From Campylobacteraceae bacterium (GTDB lineage Bacteria; Campylobacterota; Campylobacteria; Campylobacterales; Sulfurovaceae): 53,979 nt of DNA. Within the stretch, counting starts at the first letter, position 1. Each line of letters opens with the position of its first letter. Location: assembly GCA_027065385.1 (NCBI GenBank), contig JAMOOP010000041.1:1-53979 (forward strand), given 5' to 3'. This document shows, in pieces, positions 37,321 through 46,765 of the stretch. The notes under the pieces are model-generated. The model ran no database searches and was not told the origin of the DNA. It saw nothing but the letters and a program-made list of their open reading frames with translations. Both the position numbers and the translations under genes were made by a program.

Positions 37321-37895
37321 CTGCTCTCCTTTAAAATCTCATCTTCAGACTCTTTATCTACTAAAGGTAGCTCTTCATTAGTTGTTAAAGAGAAGTCCAT
37401 TTTCTTACCTGCTAAAATAATACCTGCTATCATTGCTACAAGTAACATAATAGCTGCAACTTCAAATGGTACTAGGTATTTAGTAAATAGTACAATACCA
37501 ACAGCTTGTGCATTACCCACACCCTCAACTACAGGATATAATGCTTGAATATTCTCTCCAATAATTGGAGCAGAGAACATTACTACAAAAACAAGAGCCA
37601 TAAGACCACCTAGTAAAAATACTAAAGCAGGACTATTATGTTTCTCTTTTATATCTTTTGTTGCATCAAAAAACATCATTGCAAATGCGTATAGAGCCAT
37701 TACAGCACCCACATATACAATTAGCTGAACAACACCTAAAAAATCTGCCCCCAAAAGGAAGAAGAAACCTGAAATCATTACCATTCCTGCAGCTAAACTT
37801 GTCATAGCATACAGAATATTTTTACTCATTGCCGTAATCATAAACAGTACCGTAGTTGATATTGCAAAGATATAAAAGGCTATTACTTCATACAT
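37317..37895 (-). CDS. nuoJ: NADH-quinone oxidoreductase subunit J
   Basis: 192 residues, five membrane helices, with the typical GADFLGVVQLIVYVGAVMAL segment containing the pi-bulge helix, then LFTKYLVPFEVAAIMLLVAM. The C-terminal tail is acidic (EELPLVDKESEDEIL). Sits 12 bp after nuoI. Confidence 0.95.
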   Translation of the reverse strand: MYEVIAFYIFAISTTVLFMITAMSKNILYAMTSLAAGMVMISGFFFLLGADFLGVVQLIVYVGAVMALYAFAMMFFDATKDIKEKHNSPALVFLLGGLMALVFVVMFSAPIIGENIQALYPVVEGVGNAQAVGIVLFTKYLVPFEVAAIMLLVAMIAGIILAGKKMDFSLTTNEELPLVDKESEDEILKESR

Positions 37896-37907
37896 ATTCT
37901 CTCCTTT

Positions 37908-38531
37908 TTAATACGCTAATGGCGTTTTTTTAATATTATCATCAGCATTAGGACTAATAGCACCAAACCCTTGATACTCTTGTTGAAGATTAAGCTTATC
38001 AATTGGTGTTAACATATCTTCAAATAGAGAGAAACTTGCTCTCTGTTCAGAAGCTGTCTCATATCGTCCACCGTGAACAATAGCTAACTCTGGACAAACC
38101 TCTGCACAATATCCACAGAAGATACATCGTCCAAAGTTAATAGTATATTCACTAACCTCTTTTCTCTGATTTTCATCATATCTTGTATCCATAGTAATAC
38201 AATTAGCAATACAAATCTTCTCACATAATCCACACCCAATACATCTATAGTGACCACTCTCTAAAAGTCTTAACATATCATGAATTGCTCTATATCTTGG
38301 AGATATAGGCAACTTTTGAAGTGGATATTGAGTTGTGTGCATTTTTCCTAAAAAGAGAGCATTTATCATCTCTCTTAAAGTTACCCAAAGACCTACAAAC
38401 AGTTCACCTTTAAAAGTTCTGGATAGAACCTGCTTAAATGCACACCAACCACTCTTTGGTGGTGGTGTTAAGTCTAATTTCACATAATTTTGTGTTCCAA
38501 CATTTCTGTTTTTAAATTTTTCTAAACCCAT
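37908..38531 (-). CDS. nuoI: NADH-quinone oxidoreductase subunit I
   Basis: 207 residues carrying two [4Fe-4S] clusters: CIGCGLCEKICIANCI and CIFCGYCAEVCPELAI, corresponding to N6a and N6b. It links the NuoG/NuoF-type input arm to NuoB. An N-terminal amphipathic part, GWCAFKQVLSRTFKGELFV, fits membrane-surface association. Starts 9 bp after nuoH. Confidence 0.96.
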   Translation of the reverse strand: MGLEKFKNRNVGTQNYVKLDLTPPPKSGWCAFKQVLSRTFKGELFVGLWVTLREMINALFLGKMHTTQYPLQKLPISPRYRAIHDMLRLLESGHYRCIGCGLCEKICIANCITMDTRYDENQRKEVSEYTINFGRCIFCGYCAEVCPELAIVHGGRYETASEQRASFSLFEDMLTPIDKLNLQQEYQGFGAISPNADDNIKKTPLAY

Positions 38532-38540
38532 TACTACTCC

Positions 38541-39551
38541 TTATCCTACCATCATCACAATACCTGTGATAACAACATTTATAACAGCTAGTGGCATTAA
38601 TACTTTCCAACATAACCACATAAGTTGGTCTGGTCTAACATGAGGCCATGCAGCTCTTACCCATAACATAAAGAAGAATGAGAATGCAATTTTACCAAGT
38701 ATCATTAACCACCCTGGGATTATTCCACAATCATTATATCCACCAAGGAATACAACAGAAGCGATAACACCAATAGTAATCATATTAGCATACTCACCAA
38801 TAAAGAACATACCCCATCTCATACCACTATATTCAGTTACATAACCTGAAACTATCTCTGCTTCATGTTCAAGTAAATCAAATGGTGTTCTGTTTGTCTC
38901 TGCATAACCTGCTATTAGAAATAGTACAAATGCTACTGGTTGATATACAACTAACCAATACCCATCTGTTTGATAATTATTAAAATCAACAAATGATAAA
39001 GAACCAACTAACATAATAGGAGCTAAAAGAGAAAGCCCTGTAACTACTTCATAACTTAAAAACTGAATAGCAGTTCTAGCTGACCCTATAATACCCCATT
39101 TATTAGATTGTGCCATACCAGCTAAAAGTGGTCCATAAAGACCAGCTGCCATCATTCCTAAAACAAATAGAACTCCAACATTAATATCAGATGCAATTGA
39201 AGGAACAAATACATCTACAAGTGGAATTGTAAAGCCAGGAAAAACAGGAACAGCACCAAGTGCTATAAATGCTGTAGCTGCTGTAATAACAGGAGCTATC
39301 ATAAATATAATTCTATTTGCATGTTGAGGGATAATATCCTCTTTTGTAAAGAGTTTAATACCATCAGCTGCAAGTTGTAGCAATCCATAAGGACCTACAT
39401 GTTGTGGACCTAACCTTCGTTGCATAAATGCTAACACTTTTCTCTCAATATAAGTACCAAATCCTGCTATGGCTGATATTACAGCTAAAATCAAAATAGC
39501 TTTAATAATAACGCCAACAGCAGTCACTTCAGGTAATATCGTTGCATCCAT
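38541..39551 (-). CDS. nuoH: NADH-quinone oxidoreductase subunit H
   Basis: 336 residues, about eight membrane helices. It has ERKVLAFMQRRLGPQHVGPY, LQLAADGIKLFTKEDI, and ETNRTPFDLLEHEAEIVSGY, which line the quinone chamber and its Glu channel. Normal length. Starts 1 bp after nuoG2. Confidence 0.97.
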   Translation of the reverse strand: MDATILPEVTAVGVIIKAILILAVISAIAGFGTYIERKVLAFMQRRLGPQHVGPYGLLQLAADGIKLFTKEDIIPQHANRIIFMIAPVITAATAFIALGAVPVFPGFTIPLVDVFVPSIASDINVGVLFVLGMMAAGLYGPLLAGMAQSNKWGIIGSARTAIQFLSYEVVTGLSLLAPIMLVGSLSFVDFNNYQTDGYWLVVYQPVAFVLFLIAGYAETNRTPFDLLEHEAEIVSGYVTEYSGMRWGMFFIGEYANMITIGVIASVVFLGGYNDCGIIPGWLMILGKIAFSFFFMLWVRAAWPHVRPDQLMWLCWKVLMPLAVINVVITGIVMMVG

Positions 39552-39552
39552 T

Positions 39553-41886
39553 TTATACCTCCCTTATAATTACTTTTTGGTATCTACTAGCTCCAAAGAG
39601 TTCATAGATATTTTCAGCACTTTTAAAGTCTGGAACAGCAACTATATCACCTTCCATTCTATCATCAACTATGACATTTAACTCTAAATTGCCATTATCA
39701 AATTCAACTACAACCTTTTTACCTAACTTTTCAGCTTTAGCAGAACTTGCATATAGTCCAAACTCTTCAAAGATTTGATGAGCTTTATTAGTAAAGTCAC
39801 TAAATTGTCGTTGTGGATTACATCTATAAGCAATCTCTCCATCTATAGAGATAGAGTCATCAAACTTAGCAACCTCAATCTCACCAACCTCTTTAGTTGT
39901 TGTATCTAGTAAATAACCTCTATTTTCAGTTCCATCATTTCTGTAACCATTTGGTAAATCATCAAAATTAACTGATTTAAACCCTTTATTGGTTGGAAGA
40001 TGTGGAGTCCAATCTATAGTATATTTTGGAGCAGATATTACCTCTCTCATAATATCATTAAGAACATATCCATGATACTCTAAAGCTGGATTAGTTGGAG
40101 TTACCCTTTTGTGCATATTAGTTAGAGTTCCCTCTTGTTGGTTTAATGCAGGAATATCTAAATCACCATCTCCTAATGCAGAGAGTTTAAAGTCACCCGA
40201 AGCATTATATCCAATAGTATAACCTTTAGCTTCATTATCAAGGTCACAAATAAGTGCTACACCTAAAGAGTTAGTTTTTGGTGGTATCATTGCTACTTTT
40301 ACACTAGAGCTGTTTTCTAATACTGCAATTAGTTTAGCAATATTTTCAGCCTTCTCATGGAAATATAAATCTTCACCAATGATTAGAGAGAAACTCTCTT
40401 TTTTCTTCATCATTTTTGTAAATGATTTCTCAAAACTATCACTATCTTTACCTAACATCTCTAAAAGTTTAGCTCTATCTAACTGCTCTTTAACAGAGTT
40501 TGGTAACTTATCGTGGTCTGCAAATAGGTCAATAATTAAAAGTAGTGCTACCTCTTCATATCCTACTTTATGAGTAAACATCTCTATACTTTTACCAAAT
40601 GTAGGAACTAACTTATCTCCTACTGGGTGGAAATATAAACCTGCACCCTTATTCATCTTTTGAATATTATTAAAGGCGTATCTAGCATTCGGATTATCGT
40701 TTCTTAAACTTGTCCCTAAACTCATTACAAAATCAGTAGCCATTACCTCTTTAAAATCTGTTGTATAAAGAGAGTTACCTGATGCTTTTGAGTAAAAATC
40801 TAAGAAGATTTGGAATGCTCTAGCCTCACGGTTAATAAGTTTAATACCTTTTTCCTCTTTTAGAGTTTGAAGCATTAAAGCCTCTTCATTTGTAATAACT
40901 GATGAGAAATTAATAACTTTAGCCTTATTAAATGCCTCAATAGCTTTACTAAATGCCTCTTTATCTTTTTTAGCTACCTTGTTTTCAAAATCATAACCAA
41001 ATCGCCCTGCTCCACAAAGAGAAACATAGTTCCACTCATTAGTTACACGGAAGATTTTTTCTGTTCTATCAGCTATTGATGTTGGTTTTGTCTCATAATA
41101 GATTTGACACCCACTACTACAATGAGCACAAGTAGCTGGTATTTTCTTTAAATCCCAAGCATTAGTTGTGTATTGGAAATCTCTACTTACTAATGCACCA
41201 ACTGGACAAACAGCAATACACTCACCACAATCAGAACAGTTAGTATGCTCTGTTCCATTACTTGGGGCAATTACAGACTTTTGAAGCTTATTCCACATAG
41301 CATAAGCATCTTTTGGCATAGAGCCTTTTAAACCCTTATCTAAAGATGCACCACCTCTTTTAGTGGTCTTAATTGCCGCGTCCCCTATCATATCTTTACA
41401 AACTGTAGTACATCTTTCACATACAATACATAAACCTGCATCGTAATGTAAAACACTACTCCAATTTTTTGTCTCTCTTTTTGTATCTGGAATTGAGTAA
41501 CTTTGTGAGTCAACTCCAAGTTCAAGTGTATAGTTTTGTAACTCACACTCACCACTTTGGTCACATACGCCACATTGAAGAGGGTGGTTTACATCATAAA
41601 CCTCCATAATAGCTCTTCTCTCTTCTAAGATATTTGGAGTATTAATTGTAATCTCCATACCCTCTTTAACCTTAGCATTACAAGAGTAAACCTGCTTACC
41701 ATCTGCTTCAACTAGACATATCCTACATGCAAGTGTAGGAGAACATCTGGTTAAATAACAGATAGCAGGTATGAAAATGTCATTGGCACGAGCAGCATTA
41801 AGGATATATTCACCCTCTTTTGCTTTGTATTCAACTCCATCTATCTTGATGCTAATCATATTTTTTGCTGTTTCCATTTCGCTCAT
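39553..41886 (-). CDS. nuoG: NuoG-like subunit, second paralogue
   Basis: 777 residues. In order: an N-terminal [2Fe-2S] ferredoxin domain (CYLTRCSPTLACRICLVE), the His-Cys motif HPLQCGVCDQSGECELQN, and two full ferredoxin-type clusters, CIVCERCTTVCK and CSDCGECIAVCP. A molybdopterin-type domain then begins with CAHCSSGCQIYYE and a later LCGAGRFGY, which gives a complete N7-type C-x2-C-x3-C...C set. This subunit conducts electrons from the input flavoprotein towards NuoI. It follows nuoG1 with 1 bp between. Its two-cluster ferredoxin insert is richer than in the first copy. Confidence 0.93.
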   Translation of the reverse strand: MSEMETAKNMISIKIDGVEYKAKEGEYILNAARANDIFIPAICYLTRCSPTLACRICLVEADGKQVYSCNAKVKEGMEITINTPNILEERRAIMEVYDVNHPLQCGVCDQSGECELQNYTLELGVDSQSYSIPDTKRETKNWSSVLHYDAGLCIVCERCTTVCKDMIGDAAIKTTKRGGASLDKGLKGSMPKDAYAMWNKLQKSVIAPSNGTEHTNCSDCGECIAVCPVGALVSRDFQYTTNAWDLKKIPATCAHCSSGCQIYYETKPTSIADRTEKIFRVTNEWNYVSLCGAGRFGYDFENKVAKKDKEAFSKAIEAFNKAKVINFSSVITNEEALMLQTLKEEKGIKLINREARAFQIFLDFYSKASGNSLYTTDFKEVMATDFVMSLGTSLRNDNPNARYAFNNIQKMNKGAGLYFHPVGDKLVPTFGKSIEMFTHKVGYEEVALLLIIDLFADHDKLPNSVKEQLDRAKLLEMLGKDSDSFEKSFTKMMKKKESFSLIIGEDLYFHEKAENIAKLIAVLENSSSVKVAMIPPKTNSLGVALICDLDNEAKGYTIGYNASGDFKLSALGDGDLDIPALNQQEGTLTNMHKRVTPTNPALEYHGYVLNDIMREVISAPKYTIDWTPHLPTNKGFKSVNFDDLPNGYRNDGTENRGYLLDTTTKEVGEIEVAKFDDSISIDGEIAYRCNPQRQFSDFTNKAHQIFEEFGLYASSAKAEKLGKKVVVEFDNGNLELNVIVDDRMEGDIVAVPDFKSAENIYELFGASRYQKVIIREV

Positions 41887-41887
41887 A

Positions 41888-44137
41888 TTAGCTTCCTACT
41901 TTTTCTAATCTATTAAATCTATAAGAGGATAACAAAGCCGTACTTAAGCCCATATCATAAGTAGGATTAAGTGCTATTGTTCCCTTTAAAGATGTGTCAA
42001 TTTTAAACACTCTTGTAAACTCAATATTATCAATTGTAAATTTAACAGTGTTACCATCACTCAATTTAGATGCTACAGCAAACTGTTGTGAACCTAAAAG
42101 ATTTGCTTTATTAGATAAAATTTTAGATTTTGCAGTAAAAGGTGAAAAGTGTTCTTGTGGATTACAGTTATAAATTACTGCTCCATCAATCCCCTCAACC
42201 TCTATAGGCTCTTCTATAGAAATATCTAAATTAATATCTATACTATCTAAAAGATAACCTCTATTCTCATTTCCACTTATATCAAAACTATTTGGAAGTA
42301 AATCAAAATCTATATCTTTAAAACCTCTATTAGTTGGTAAAGATTTAGTATAATCTATAGTATATTCAGCATCTAATCCTAAAGCGTTAGCAATATCATT
42401 TAATACATATCCACCATAATCTAAAGCTACATTAATAGGAACTACTCTTTTATCTATTGATGTTAAAGTTCCCTCTTGTTGAATAAGTGAAGGCATATCC
42501 AAATCTCCACCACCAAAAGCAGATAGAGTAAAGTCACCTTTTACATTATATCCTATAGTGCTACCTTCAACTTTGTCATCAAGGTCACAAATAAGAGATA
42601 TACCCATACCATTTCCAGCAGGAGGAGTAACTATTACATTAAACCCTGCATACTTCTCTAAAAGTGCTACCATTTTAGCTATATTTTCAGCTCTTGGGTG
42701 AGAGTATAAATCAGCTCCAACAACTAAAGAGTAACCAACTTTTTTAATTAGTGATTTTCTAAGTGCATCTAACTCCTCTTCACCAATATTAGTCTCTGCT
42801 GATAGATTTCCTATATCAAGGTCATCTAAAATAGCTCTAATATTAGAAGGAACTTCTATATCTTTTAAAAGAGTATCAACTAAAAGGGCAATAACTCCCT
42901 CTTCACTTAGTGCATCATATTTTATAAATTGAGTTACAATATTAGCAATATTGCTATCTTCTATTGGGTGCATATAGCAGACTCTTGCTCTATGGTGTTT
43001 ACTAGCTTTATTAATACTATATTTAACTAAAGGTGCATCATCATTAACTCTACCACCAACTACTATAATAGCCCGTGAACTCTCAAGAGTTTTTAAATCT
43101 CCACCATAAAGGCTTTTACCTGTAACTTGACTATAAGCACTTATAAATTTCTGATAAGCTCTTGCTTCATAAGATATAAGCTTATAACCTTTTAACTCTT
43201 TTAGTTTTTGTAAAATTAGAGCCTCTTCATTTGAAATTTCATTAGAGAAGATTATAGTTTTAGCACTATTAAATGCCTCAATAGCTTTTTGGAAAACTTT
43301 TATATCTTTAGTTATATTCTCATTGGCAAAATTAAATCCATAACGACTAGCACTACACATAGTACTAAACTCTGCTTCATTACTAACTCTATAGATTTTT
43401 CCTCGTCTAACTTCATAAGTTACATCATGACCACCACCACAATGGGGACAAGATGATGGAATTTTTGTAAGCTCCCAAGCATTTGCAGAATATTTAAAGT
43501 TTGTATCAACTAAAGCACCAACTGGACAAACTGACGCAGCCTCTCCAAGAGTAGCAAAATTTTTATCTACTTTTATATTCTCTATAGTTGAGCTATATCC
43601 ACCAAATTTAACCTTTAGTGCCTCATCTCCTGTAATTTCAGTTGAGACTCTAACACACTTCTCACACATAATACATAAAGATGGGTCATAAGATACATAT
43701 CCCCAATTTTGAACTGGTCTTGATGGCTCTTTTGTTGTAAAGGTTTGACCCTCTAAACCAAACTCCATAGTCTTATTTTGAAGTTCACACTCTCCACTCT
43801 GGTCACAAACTCCACACTCTAATGGGTGATTTACATTATAGAGTTTCATAATATTCTGTCGCTCTTTATAAAGCTCACTATTTTGAGTAGTAATTACAGC
43901 ACCATCTGTTGCCTTTTCTTGACATGATAGAATAAATCCATCAACACCTTTAACATCAACAACACACATTCTACAAGATGCAATAGGTAATACTTTAGTT
44001 AAATAACACATAGTTGGAATATAAATATTATTCTCTCTAGCTATTTCTAAAATAGTCTGTCCAAAAACACCTTTACACTCTTTACCATCTATAGTTAGAG
44101 TAATAGGTCTATGTTTATTTGTTCTTAAACTACTCAT
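41888..44137 (-). CDS. nuoG: NuoG-like subunit, first paralogue
   Basis: 749 residues starting MSSLRTNKHRP. I chose the ATG at 44137 because it overlaps the previous stop by one base (TAATG) and has GGTGG upstream; the frame is open 13 codons further into the preceding gene. It has CYLTKVLPIASCRMCVVD for [2Fe-2S], HPLECGVCDQSGECELQN, CIMCEKCVRV with CPVGAL, and a molybdopterin-type domain. Here the N7-type site reads CPHCGGGHDV: the third Cys is His. It lacks the second ferredoxin cluster seen in the other NuoG. The two share most of their C-terminal half (for example CNPQ, FTAKS/FTNKA), so they are tandem paralogues. Confidence 0.92.
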   Translation of the reverse strand: MSSLRTNKHRPITLTIDGKECKGVFGQTILEIARENNIYIPTMCYLTKVLPIASCRMCVVDVKGVDGFILSCQEKATDGAVITTQNSELYKERQNIMKLYNVNHPLECGVCDQSGECELQNKTMEFGLEGQTFTTKEPSRPVQNWGYVSYDPSLCIMCEKCVRVSTEITGDEALKVKFGGYSSTIENIKVDKNFATLGEAASVCPVGALVDTNFKYSANAWELTKIPSSCPHCGGGHDVTYEVRRGKIYRVSNEAEFSTMCSASRYGFNFANENITKDIKVFQKAIEAFNSAKTIIFSNEISNEEALILQKLKELKGYKLISYEARAYQKFISAYSQVTGKSLYGGDLKTLESSRAIIVVGGRVNDDAPLVKYSINKASKHHRARVCYMHPIEDSNIANIVTQFIKYDALSEEGVIALLVDTLLKDIEVPSNIRAILDDLDIGNLSAETNIGEEELDALRKSLIKKVGYSLVVGADLYSHPRAENIAKMVALLEKYAGFNVIVTPPAGNGMGISLICDLDDKVEGSTIGYNVKGDFTLSAFGGGDLDMPSLIQQEGTLTSIDKRVVPINVALDYGGYVLNDIANALGLDAEYTIDYTKSLPTNRGFKDIDFDLLPNSFDISGNENRGYLLDSIDINLDISIEEPIEVEGIDGAVIYNCNPQEHFSPFTAKSKILSNKANLLGSQQFAVASKLSDGNTVKFTIDNIEFTRVFKIDTSLKGTIALNPTYDMGLSTALLSSYRFNRLEKVGS

Positions 44138-46149
44138 TATACAGCCACCATCGATATGTAATAACATCGCATACATCGCTCTGCTTCACTTATCGCCTCT
44201 TCTCCAGTAAATCCTAGATTTACCTCTTTATTATTGTTTTTTCTCTCATCAACACCAAGTTTTTCACTTATCTGTCGTGGAATACCTGGCATCCAACCTG
44301 TGATTTTTTCATTTTTATTATAAACTTTTAGTTTAGATAAATGGTCTTCCATAATCTCATTATCTGTTAGAGTACATTTTCCACCATTATATAGATAACG
44401 ACTAATTACAGATGATGCTCTTTTTGCTTGACCTACAGCATTAACTATAGTCATAGGGCCATATTCACAATCTCCCCCTGCAAAAACACCCTCTCGTGAT
44501 GTCATATAATCTTTACCATTGGTTAAAATTGTTCCCCAAGATGTAAGCTTTATATCCCACTCTTCTGGTAATATCTGTAAATCAGCAGATTGAGAAACAG
44601 CAGGAATTAAATAATCACACTCTATCTCAAAGTCAGCACCCTCAATTTTAACTAATTGAGCTCTTCCACCATTAGGGTCTGGAACTAACTCAAATCTATT
44701 AATTTTAAGCTTTTCTATATTCTCACCATTATCAAAAATCTCTTCAATTGATGAGTGGAAAATAAACTCAACACCCTCTTCTACAGCCTCATGATACTCT
44801 TCGTAAGTTGTGTTTCTAATAATAGTTTTTTCATCTCTTCTATAGAGCATAATAACCTTTTTAGCTCCCTCTCTAATAGAACATCTTACAACATCCATAG
44901 AGGTAAATCCACCACCAACACAAACTACAACTTTATCTTTAAGCTCATTACTTGCAGGACTTCCTATTTTATACTTTTCCCAAAGATTAACTTTGTCAAG
45001 CATCTCAATAGCACCCCAATAACCACCCATTTTTGGGTTTTCATTTTTAGCACGAACTTTTTTAGAGAGTCTTGTACCAAAACCTAAGAAAGTTACATCA
45101 TATTCAGCTTCTATCTCTTTTAATCTTTCTGCATCAACTCTATGATTATTATAGATAGTTACAGCTTCCATCTCTGAAACTAAGTCTATATCTTTTTGAT
45201 ATTTACCTATTGGCATTCTATACTCTGGAACACCAACTGCTACTTCACCACCATTTACAGGTAACTCTTCAAAGATGTCAACTTTAATTCCCTCTAATGC
45301 TAAATAGTAAGCTACGGTAAGACCAGCAGGACCTGCACCAATTACAGCTACCTTTTTACCATCATTTTTAAGAGGTTTAGGCTCTTGTGGGTGTAACCAA
45401 TCTAAACCGTGGTCTGTCTCATAATCAGCTCCAAGTCTCTTAAGCTCCATAATAGATATAGGCTCATCAAGATTTGTTCTTCTACAAGCATCTTCACAAG
45501 GGTGAGGACAAACCCTACCACAAGTGTGAGCTAATGGCATAGTTTGCCTTGTAGCAGATAGAGAGTCGGTAAATACCATATCTCTAACACCTTCTATATA
45601 TGCAGGAATATCAACATGAGCAGGACACATATCCGTACATGGTGCTGTAACTTTAGCTATATATGAGGTATCGCCATTATAATGTTTTGATGGAATTTGT
45701 GCATCAATACAGGTATTAAACTGCTCTTTATAATATTCCATTAAATCTAAAATAGGTTTAGGAACAGTCTTTCCAATTTCACACTTGGAGGTAGTCATCA
45801 TTGTTTGACCAATCTCTTTTAAATGTGCAATATCATCATGACTTCCCTCACCTCTAGCTATTTTGTCGAGTAAATCATATAAGATTTTACCACCCCATCT
45901 ACCAGGTGCACACCTTCCACACGCCTCAGAATACTCTTGGTATTGTGCCGCGTATTGGTTTGCTAACTCAACAGCATCTATATCTTCATCAAAGATGGCA
46001 ACACCGTCCCAACCGATAAATGCTTTTGAGTCTCTTTCTCCATGGTAGGTCTCTGGCAGTTTAAATCCTGACTCACTCCACTCATTAGGAGACTTATCGC
46101 GATTATCAATAAGTTCACCTTGCCAAGTAGAGAAAAGTAGTTTTGCCAT
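44137..46149 (-). CDS. GltD-type flavoprotein fused to a NuoF iron-sulfur domain
   Basis: 670 residues, in the position of nuoF. Residues 70-140 match the NuoF C-terminal iron-sulfur domain: EACGRCAPGRWGGKIL (Cys77, Cys80), then TTSKCEIG (Cys123). The expected third Cys is Gly83. From about 165 a GltD-like part follows: cluster ligands CTDMCPAHVDIPAYI and HTCGRVCPHPCEDACRR, FAD motif VAVIGAGPAGLTVAYYLA, nucleotide motif VCVGGGFTSMDVV with YRRDEK (GltD type, commonly NADPH), and GVFAGGDCEYGP. It lacks NuoF's NADH/FMN domain. It most likely delivers electrons from NADPH or a reduced carrier to the NuoG paralogues. It overlaps its neighbours by one base on both sides. Confidence 0.9.
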   Translation of the reverse strand: MAKLLFSTWQGELIDNRDKSPNEWSESGFKLPETYHGERDSKAFIGWDGVAIFDEDIDAVELANQYAAQYQEYSEACGRCAPGRWGGKILYDLLDKIARGEGSHDDIAHLKEIGQTMMTTSKCEIGKTVPKPILDLMEYYKEQFNTCIDAQIPSKHYNGDTSYIAKVTAPCTDMCPAHVDIPAYIEGVRDMVFTDSLSATRQTMPLAHTCGRVCPHPCEDACRRTNLDEPISIMELKRLGADYETDHGLDWLHPQEPKPLKNDGKKVAVIGAGPAGLTVAYYLALEGIKVDIFEELPVNGGEVAVGVPEYRMPIGKYQKDIDLVSEMEAVTIYNNHRVDAERLKEIEAEYDVTFLGFGTRLSKKVRAKNENPKMGGYWGAIEMLDKVNLWEKYKIGSPASNELKDKVVVCVGGGFTSMDVVRCSIREGAKKVIMLYRRDEKTIIRNTTYEEYHEAVEEGVEFIFHSSIEEIFDNGENIEKLKINRFELVPDPNGGRAQLVKIEGADFEIECDYLIPAVSQSADLQILPEEWDIKLTSWGTILTNGKDYMTSREGVFAGGDCEYGPMTIVNAVGQAKRASSVISRYLYNGGKCTLTDNEIMEDHLSKLKVYNKNEKITGWMPGIPRQISEKLGVDERKNNNKEVNLGFTGEEAISEAERCMRCYYISMVAV

Positions 46150-46676
46150 TATTTACCCTTTTTTTTAGCTGTTGTAGCTCTTTTTCTTTGTACTGGTTTT
46201 TTAATAGGTGCTTGTTTTACAGGAGCTTTTTTAATAGGAGATTCTTCTTTAGCTTTAGCTTCTGCCTCTGCCTTTTCAGCTTCTTCTTTAGCCTTAGCCT
46301 CTGCTTCTGCTTTTGCTTTTTTCTCTGCATCAGCTTTTGCTTTAGCTTCAGCTTTCTCTTTAGCAATTCGTTCAGCTTCTATTCTTTTCTCTTCAGCTAA
46401 TTTAAGTGCTTTTTGAGCTTCTATTTTTCTTTTTTCTATCTCTTCTTTGCTTACTTTTTTAACAACAATAGTCCAATCAACCTCATTAAATTTAAGTGAA
46501 TTCATAAGGTCATGTCCACTCTCTCTAATAAAATCAGCACTCTTTTGAATAGAGTCAAAATTTCCTACTTCAAAAAGAAAAATTCCAACCTCTCCAACTT
46601 TTAAATTAGACTCAATAAGTTCACCCATTCTATTATAGAAATTATCTTTTAAATGTCTTAAGTCATACCGTCTCAT
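46149..46676 (-). CDS. NuoE-equivalent small subunit with Ala/Lys/Glu tail
   Basis: 175 residues. The first ~75 ([53 protein letters not shown]) correspond to the short protein found in place of NuoE in Campylobacter and Helicobacter nuo operons. The rest is a long charged helix of Lys/Ala/Glu repeats (for example KAEAEAKAKEEAEKA) followed by a basic Lys/Pro/Arg end. No [2Fe-2S] Cys are present, so it is not an ordinary NuoE. It has a strong GGAGGAAAG ribosome-binding site and couples to the next gene via TAATG. The tail might act as a tether. Confidence 0.85.
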   Translation of the reverse strand: MRRYDLRHLKDNFYNRMGELIESNLKVGEVGIFLFEVGNFDSIQKSADFIRESGHDLMNSLKFNEVDWTIVVKKVSKEEIEKRKIEAQKALKLAEEKRIEAERIAKEKAEAKAKADAEKKAKAEAEAKAKEEAEKAEAEAKAKEESPIKKAPVKQAPIKKPVQRKRATTAKKKGK

Positions 46677-46765
46677 ATCTTTCCTCCATGGCTACACTTC
46701 GTTTCGACCATTACGGTTTCTAAGCTAAAAACTTGAAACTTTTCAACTTTTTTTACGCTTATCAT
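46673..46765 (-). CDS. Possible 30-codon coupling ORF between nuoD and the NuoE equivalent
   Basis: The 85-bp gap between nuoD and the next gene is exactly filled by a 30-codon frame, [20 protein letters not shown] then [10 protein letters not shown]. Its ATG overlaps the nuoD stop (ATGA) and its stop overlaps the start of the next gene (ATGA). Double 4-bp coupling is unlikely by chance but not proven. It may only keep ribosomes moving across the gap, or encode a microprotein. The ribosome-binding site of the next gene lies inside it. Confidence 0.4.
   Translation of the reverse strand: MISVKKVEKFQVFSLETVMVETKCSHGGKI

Noticed and set aside
41388-41573. 61-codon minus-strand frame within nuoG2
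   Set aside because: An out-of-frame reading of the ferredoxin-like region of NuoG2; no independent start signal.
46143-46400. Open plus-strand frame rich in Phe, Ser and Cys
   Set aside because: It is the antisense shadow of the Ala/Lys/Glu-repeat tail of the NuoE-equivalent gene; codon bias of the repeats keeps the other strand open.
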